From the NCBI GenBank assembly GCA_964502665.1, contig CAZCXP010000040.1:1-17454 (forward strand): a DNA stretch of 17,454 nt, in the 5' to 3' direction. This stretch comes from SOKG01 sp964502665. Lineage in GTDB: Bacteria; Chloroflexota; Dehalococcoidia; SZUA-161. This document shows, piece by piece, positions 13,522 to 17,454 of this stretch. The notes below the pieces were generated by a model. The model was given only the letters and a program-made list of their open reading frames with translations, did not search any database and had not been told where the DNA came from. Positions within the stretch are counted from its first letter, which is position 1; every line of letters starts with the position of its first letter. The position numbers and the translations under genes were made by a program.

Positions 13522-14055
13522 ATGACCACCAAGAAAAAGCTCCAAACTGTTGACCAACTGGCTGAACTGCTCTCCCAGAACAGATTTATAATCGCCACCG
13601 ACTACCGTGGGCTAACGGTTGCCGAGATGTCGGAACTACGACGCCAGCTACGAAACCTGGGCACCGAATACCACGTTGTCAAAAACAGTTTGGCCAAATT
13701 CGCTGCTGAAAACGCAGGCAAACAAGGGCTCTCCCAACTGCTCACAGGACCGACAGCGCTCGCCTTTGGCCGTGAGGATATCTCTCAATTGGTGAAGACC
13801 CTGACTGCCTACATCCGCATTTCGAAAACGACCCTCAGCATAAAGGGAGGGCTTATCGATGGCCAGCTAATCGGCTCCGAGCAAGTAAGAAGCCTCGCCT
13901 TCCTGCCCTCCATAGAGGTATTGAGAGGCAGACTACTGGGATTACTGCTGAGCCCCATCTTTTCACTGCAGAACGTGCTCAGCGCCAACCTGCGTGGCCT
14001 CAATACAGTACTAAATGCCAGAATTCAACAACTGGGAGGAACAACAGATGTCTAG
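13522..14055 (+). CDS. rplJ: 50S ribosomal protein L10
   Basis: A 177-residue L10 that forms the base of the L7/L12 stalk. N-terminal conserved segments are visible: VDQLAELLSQNRFIIATDYRGL, MSELRRQLR and the EYHVVKNSLAKFA motif. A Gly/Pro turn LTGPTALAFG follows. The C-terminal helix (VLSANLRGLNTVLNARIQQL) is the usual L12-dimer anchoring helix. The ATG follows GGGGG at 13507-13511. The last 8 nt overlap the proposed rplL start. Regulation by the upstream L10 leader is expected. Confidence 0.96.
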   Translation: MTTKKKLQTVDQLAELLSQNRFIIATDYRGLTVAEMSELRRQLRNLGTEYHVVKNSLAKFAAENAGKQGLSQLLTGPTALAFGREDISQLVKTLTAYIRISKTTLSIKGGLIDGQLIGSEQVRSLAFLPSIEVLRGRLLGLLLSPIFSLQNVLSANLRGLNTVLNARIQQLGGTTDV

Positions 14056-14569
14056 CGACGAAGCAACCGCCAGGGATAACCCAGAAAAGCAAGAAGAGGA
14101 GGCTGGTGAGATGACCACAGAGGAAGAAAAGGCCCCTAAGAAGCGCGCTACTGCTGCCAAGAAGGAAGCCAAGGCGATGAGCAAAGACGATGTGGTGGCC
14201 GCTATCAAGGAAATGACTGTCCTCGAGCTGTCAGAGCTGGTTAAGACCCTGGAAGAGACATTCGGGGTCAGCGCCGCTGTCCCAATGGCAGCCGCTGCTC
14301 CGACCGCTGCCGCTGCTGGTGCCGAGGCCGCTGCTGCTCCCGCCGAAGTAGAGGAGCAGACAGAGTTCAGTGTGATCCTCAAGGACATAGGTGCCAACAA
14401 GATAAGCGTAATAAAAGCGGTGCGCGAGGTAACCACCCTCGGCCTGAAAGAGGCCAAGGAGCTGGTGGAAAGCGCTCCCAAGCCGGTAAAGGAAGGTATC
14501 AATAAGGCCGAGGCAGCGACCCTCAAGGAGAAGCTAGAGGCAGCCGGTGCCACCATCGAGATAAAATAA
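14048..14569 (+). CDS. rplL: 50S ribosomal protein L7/L12 with N-terminal extension
   Basis: Stalk protein L7/L12. The conventional protein begins near residue 44: MSKDDVVAAIKEMTVLELSE is the dimerisation domain, then an Ala-rich hinge, then the factor-binding domain (FSVILKDIGANKISVIKAVR; GLKEAKELVESAP; GATIEIK). From ATG 14048 (SD GGGAGGA at 14034-14040, overlapping rplJ by 8 nt) the product is 173 aa, about 45-50 longer than usual. The extension is acidic, then basic (EEEKAPKKRATAAKKEAKA). Two other starts are possible: ATG 14111 with an excellent SD (GAGGAGG, 14096-14102; 152 aa) and ATG 14177 (130 aa, standard length). Gene identity is firm; the start is not. Confidence 0.9.
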   Translation: MSSDEATARDNPEKQEEEAGEMTTEEEKAPKKRATAAKKEAKAMSKDDVVAAIKEMTVLELSELVKTLEETFGVSAAVPMAAAAPTAAAAGAEAAAAPAEVEEQTEFSVILKDIGANKISVIKAVREVTTLGLKEAKELVESAPKPVKEGINKAEAATLKEKLEAAGATIEIK

Positions 14570-14602
14570 CGCTCTGCCATCACTGCCAACCAGGAGGTGA
14601 CC

Positions 14603-15313
14603 ATGGGTCGGCAAGCGTCTGTCGAATACCAGCCGCTTATCAGGGAGTTGCCCGCCCAGGAGCGCCCCAGGGAGCGGCTCAAGAAATACGGCGCTGCCTC
14701 ACTCTCCAATGCCGAGCTTCTGGCGATCATACTGCGCACCGGCGCCGCCTCCGAAAGCGTGCTCAACCTCTCAGCAAAACTGCTGGCAAGGTTCGGCGGC
14801 CTCAGCGGACTGGCGAAGGCCGGTTTCGGCGAGCTTTGTATGGAGCGAGGCCTGGCAGAGGCCAAGGCAGCCCAGCTTAAAGCCGCCCTGGAGCTGGGAC
14901 GGAGACTGCTCTCCACCCAGCCTGAGGAACGGCTGGTGGTTAAGTCGCCCCAGGATATTGCCAACCTGCTACAGGCCGAGATGTCCCTCCTGGATCAAGA
15001 AGAGTTGCGGCTGGTGCTGCTCAACACCAAGAACCAGGTGCTCGCTATCTCCCAACTCTACAAGGGGAGCGTCAATACCTCTCTGATAAGGGTCAGCGAG
15101 GTATTTCGAGAGGCAGTGCGCGAGAACTGCCCTGCTTTGGTAGTGGTACACAATCACCCTTCAGGAGACCCAACCCCCAGTCCCGAGGACATCGAGATAA
15201 CGGAGCAGATCGTGAAAGCGGGCAAGCTCCTCGACATCGAGGTGCTCGACCACCTCATAATCGGCCACCAGCGCTATGTAAGCCTCAAGGAAAGAGGGCT
15301 TGGTTTCGAGTAG
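14603..15313 (+). CDS. radC: RadC-family JAMM/MPN+ domain protein
   Basis: A 236-residue RadC protein. An N-terminal helix-hairpin-helix-like part (ERLKKYGAASLSNAELLAIILRTG) precedes the JAMM metalloprotease-like domain. The metal motif HNHPSGDPTPSPEDIEIT is intact (two His plus Asp). The family's old link to DNA repair is not well supported and the molecular role is unknown. ATG 14603 is chosen with SD AGGAGGTGA at 14592-14600; a GTG at 14597 lies inside that SD. It follows rplL by 33 nt with no terminator between, so it may be read from the ribosomal promoter. It takes the place where rpoB usually lies. Confidence 0.92.
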   Translation: MGRQASVEYQPLIRELPAQERPRERLKKYGAASLSNAELLAIILRTGAASESVLNLSAKLLARFGGLSGLAKAGFGELCMERGLAEAKAAQLKAALELGRRLLSTQPEERLVVKSPQDIANLLQAEMSLLDQEELRLVLLNTKNQVLAISQLYKGSVNTSLIRVSEVFREAVRENCPALVVVHNHPSGDPTPSPEDIEITEQIVKAGKLLDIEVLDHLIIGHQRYVSLKERGLGFE

Positions 15314-15359
15314 GTTCTGACCTGTAATTGCCAGTCGCTCCGTTGGAATAGAGAGTAAG

Positions 15360-15393
15360 AAAGGGCCCAGCGCTTCAGCGCTGGGCCCTTTTT
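15360..15393. terminator. Bidirectional Rho-independent terminator
   Basis: A perfect 14-bp stem AAAGGGCCCAGCGC (15360-15373) / GCGCTGGGCCCTTT (15378-15391) with loop TTCA. It is followed by T residues on the plus strand and has an A-rich 5' flank that gives a U-rich tail on the minus strand. It lies between convergent radC and cooS, and can stop both. Confidence 0.9.
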
Positions 15394-15420
15394 CCCGTTC
15401 AAACAGGTTGAATTCTTGAC

Positions 15421-17391
15421 TTACTTCAGGGAATATGCCCCGTGCTTCTCGGGGGCATAGTAGTCGCCCGGCAGATATGCTGCGCTCTGAGCGTACTTCT
15501 TCGGGCTGTACTCCTCCAGCTTGAGCGCCTTTCGCTTGGCATCGATATGGGCCAGCGCCTCTTCGGCCGCCTTCCTGTGGTCGGGCTCGAAGTAGTAGGC
15601 AGCGCCTACCTTCTCCTTCCAACCCTCGGTGATCATCCTGGTGACCTCTTCAGAGCCAGCGACCGGTGAGCCCACACCCATCCAGGTGGTGACGCCTGAG
15701 GCAACGAAGTAGGCCCCGATGGAGATCGCTTTCTCCGACATCCACTCAGGGGCAAATCCCGCCACCGGCAGATCGCTGATATCCTCGCCCAGGCCTCCCT
15801 CGGTGGCACACTGCGCAACAACGGTTAGGATACGAGAGTTATCGACACAGGAGCCCATGTGGAGCACAGGGGGAATACCTATTGCCTGGCAGACTTCCCT
15901 CAGCCCGGGGCCACAATGGTCCATAACCTCCGGGGTCAGCAGCCCCTGCTTGGCACAGGCAATAGCGTTGCACCCTGTGGTCACTACCAGCACGTCGTTC
16001 TTAATAAGCTCCTTCACAATGTAGAGGTGCGGGTCATCATGCGTCACCCTGGGGTTGTTGCAGCCAACAACGCCAGCGGCGCCCCTTATGCGGCCAGCCA
16101 TAACGGCATCATTCAGGGGGCGGAAGGACTCACGCAGGCTTCCTCCCAGCATATAGGCGATGTACTCATGGGAGAAACCGGCAACCAGGCGGTCCTGGAC
16201 GTCGGGAATGTGTACCTCTCCCCGGTTAGGGAAGTTGTCGATCGCTGTGCGAAGAATGGTCTTGGCTATCTCCATAGCTTTATGCTCGTCGAACTCTATG
16301 TGCATGGCGCCAGTAATCTTAGCTTTGGGCGAGGTGGTGATTATCTTGGTGTGATAGTTCTCAGCTACCTGTACTATACCCTGCATGATGCACTGGATAT
16401 CCACCACCATAGCGTCTATGGCACCGGTGAGGATGGCCAGCTCCTGGGCGAGGAAATTGCCCAGCAGAGGGACCCCCTGGCGCATCAGGATCTCGTTAGC
16501 GGTGCAGCAGATACCCGTCAGGTTTATGCCCTTGGCGCCCTTGGACTTGGCATAATCGACAATGTCGGGGTCGCTGGCCGCTGCCACGATGAGCTCGGAG
16601 AGGGTGGGCTCGTGGCCGTGTATCACAACGTTTACCTCGTCTTCTCGGAGGCTGCCGAAGTTGGAGCCAGCGGCCACCGGGCCCGGGGTGCCGAACAGAA
16701 TATCGCTGATGTCAGTGCTCAGCATGGAGCCGCCCCACCCATCGGCCAAAGCATTGCGCAGGCCATGATCCAGGATGTGCTCCGCATCCTGGTCATTCCC
16801 AACGTGGGTGCGGTGCAAAGTCTCCACAATCTCGCGGTCTATCCCCCGAGGGGTAATACCCAGCTTGTGCCACACCTCCTGCCGCTTGGCAGGAGCCCTG
16901 CGGGTATAAAGCAGTTCACCGTCCTGGCGGCCAAACTCGCCAAGAGCTACTTTAGCTACATCAATAGCGACCTCTTCTTTAGCTCGCCCCTCTTCCGGGA
17001 CATCCAGATAATGGGCCACCGCTCTCAGCTTCTTCTCATCCTTCACCTGGTAGTCCGGCGCCTCACCTGTGGCAGCAGCCAACAGCGTGTGCGCCATATC
17101 GCGACCGTGGTCAGAGTGGGCCGCTGCACCGGCGGCAATCCAGCGAATCAGATTTCTAGCGGAGACAGTCTCCTTAGTCGCCCCGCAGATGCCCACTGTA
17201 GTCTTGCCTACCAGGCGGCAGGGTCCCATGAAGCAATTTCTGCAGCAATTGCCCTCATGCCCGATGGGGCAGGGCTTGGTCTCCTCAGCCCTGCTGAAAG
17301 CCGTAGATACCCCTTCAACCTGGGCTTTCTCAAGCATCTCCACTACGACGGGGTCAATGCTCTTGCTCGCGGGGCTTTTCTTCTCGGCCAT
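15421..17391 (-). CDS. cooS: Anaerobic Ni-Fe carbon monoxide dehydrogenase, catalytic subunit
   Basis: A 656-residue CooS/AcsA that interconverts CO and CO2 using a Ni-Fe-S C-cluster; it is cytoplasmic. D-cluster ligands C41 and C49, and B-cluster ligands C50, C53, C58 and C69, are present; the last B-cluster gap is shorter than in C. hydrogenoformans CODH-II. C-cluster ligands are H260 (HGHEP), C296 (GICC), C334 (DIQC), C444 (GCNN), C474 (TGCNA) and C515 (MGSC). The catalytic Lys is K554 (MSEKA). The ATG has GGAG 5 nt upstream (17397-17400). It may serve Wood-Ljungdahl carbon metabolism (AcsA) or CO oxidation; upstream neighbours are outside the window, so this cannot be decided. It converges on radC. 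Confidence 0.96.
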   Translation of the reverse strand: MAEKKSPASKSIDPVVVEMLEKAQVEGVSTAFSRAEETKPCPIGHEGNCCRNCFMGPCRLVGKTTVGICGATKETVSARNLIRWIAAGAAAHSDHGRDMAHTLLAAATGEAPDYQVKDEKKLRAVAHYLDVPEEGRAKEEVAIDVAKVALGEFGRQDGELLYTRRAPAKRQEVWHKLGITPRGIDREIVETLHRTHVGNDQDAEHILDHGLRNALADGWGGSMLSTDISDILFGTPGPVAAGSNFGSLREDEVNVVIHGHEPTLSELIVAAASDPDIVDYAKSKGAKGINLTGICCTANEILMRQGVPLLGNFLAQELAILTGAIDAMVVDIQCIMQGIVQVAENYHTKIITTSPKAKITGAMHIEFDEHKAMEIAKTILRTAIDNFPNRGEVHIPDVQDRLVAGFSHEYIAYMLGGSLRESFRPLNDAVMAGRIRGAAGVVGCNNPRVTHDDPHLYIVKELIKNDVLVVTTGCNAIACAKQGLLTPEVMDHCGPGLREVCQAIGIPPVLHMGSCVDNSRILTVVAQCATEGGLGEDISDLPVAGFAPEWMSEKAISIGAYFVASGVTTWMGVGSPVAGSEEVTRMITEGWKEKVGAAYYFEPDHRKAAEEALAHIDAKRKALKLEEYSPKKYAQSAAYLPGDYYAPEKHGAYSLK

Positions 17392-17454
17392 TGTTACTCC
17401 TTTGACATCAGTTATTGGCTCACTACCGCCATTTTTGATGTTATCACATAGTGG

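Noticed and set aside
14011..14964. A 317-codon minus-strand frame over rplL and radC
   Set aside because: It is a Ser/Ala-rich shadow of two well-supported plus-strand genes, with no motif and no plausible initiation site.
15859..17451. A 530-codon open frame on the plus strand opposite cooS
   Set aside because: It lies antisense to a fully recognisable CODH with every cluster ligand intact; its translation shows no family motif, and long antisense frames are expected opposite GC-rich, codon-biased genes.

Overview
The window reads as ordinary chromosomal DNA of an uncultured anaerobic bacterium, most likely a Chloroflexi member near class Dehalococcoidia. This placement is an inference from gene content and protein character: an EF-Tu with a Cys-rich G domain, a monofunctional Ni-CO dehydrogenase, a thiolase / HMG-CoA-synthase-like / DUF35 gene pair, and short GC-rich palindromic intergenic repeats. 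No rRNA or other decisive marker is present. All genes are on the plus strand except the last, cooS, which converges on radC across a bidirectional terminator.

Positions 1-2710 hold a tightly coupled operon: a YmdB-type metallophosphoesterase, a PHP-domain phosphoesterase, fabZ, and a small zinc-finger membrane protein. Successive genes overlap by 1-4 nt. A good sigma70-type promoter at 2713-2741 then starts a second unit (2858-6528): a YacL-like PIN-TRAM membrane protein, ispD, ispF and cysS. The presence of ispD and ispF shows that isoprenoids come from the MEP pathway.

A strong promoter embedded in the cysS stop codon (6525-6553) leads into tRNA-Thr(TGT), tRNA-Tyr(GTA), tRNA-Thr(GGT), tuf, rpmG, secE, nusG, rplK and rplA. 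This is the classical bacterial translation/transcription superoperon. A 216-nt palindromic repeat element sits between nusG and rplK, and its right half is found again at the left edge of the window, directly upstream of ymdB.

The L11-L1-L10-L12 block is split. Between rplA and rplJ lie two metabolic genes: a thiolase-fold protein fused to a DUF35 Zn-ribbon/OB domain, apparently lacking the Glu/Cys/His catalytic residues of HMG-CoA synthase, and an SCP2-type thiolase with an intact-looking active site. They are followed by a GC-rich palindromic repeat and a recognisable L10 autoregulatory leader with an attenuator, then rplJ and an rplL with an N-terminal extension. rpoB/rpoC do not follow; radC does.

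The right end (15421-17391, minus) is cooS/acsA, the catalytic subunit of anaerobic Ni-Fe CO dehydrogenase, with all B-, C- and D-cluster ligands visible. No CRISPR array, transposase, prophage or defence system is seen. The points most worth a second look are the non-canonical synthase/thiolase pair inside the ribosomal operon, the four-Cys motif in EF-Tu, the extended L7/L12, and the repeat elements abutting start codons.
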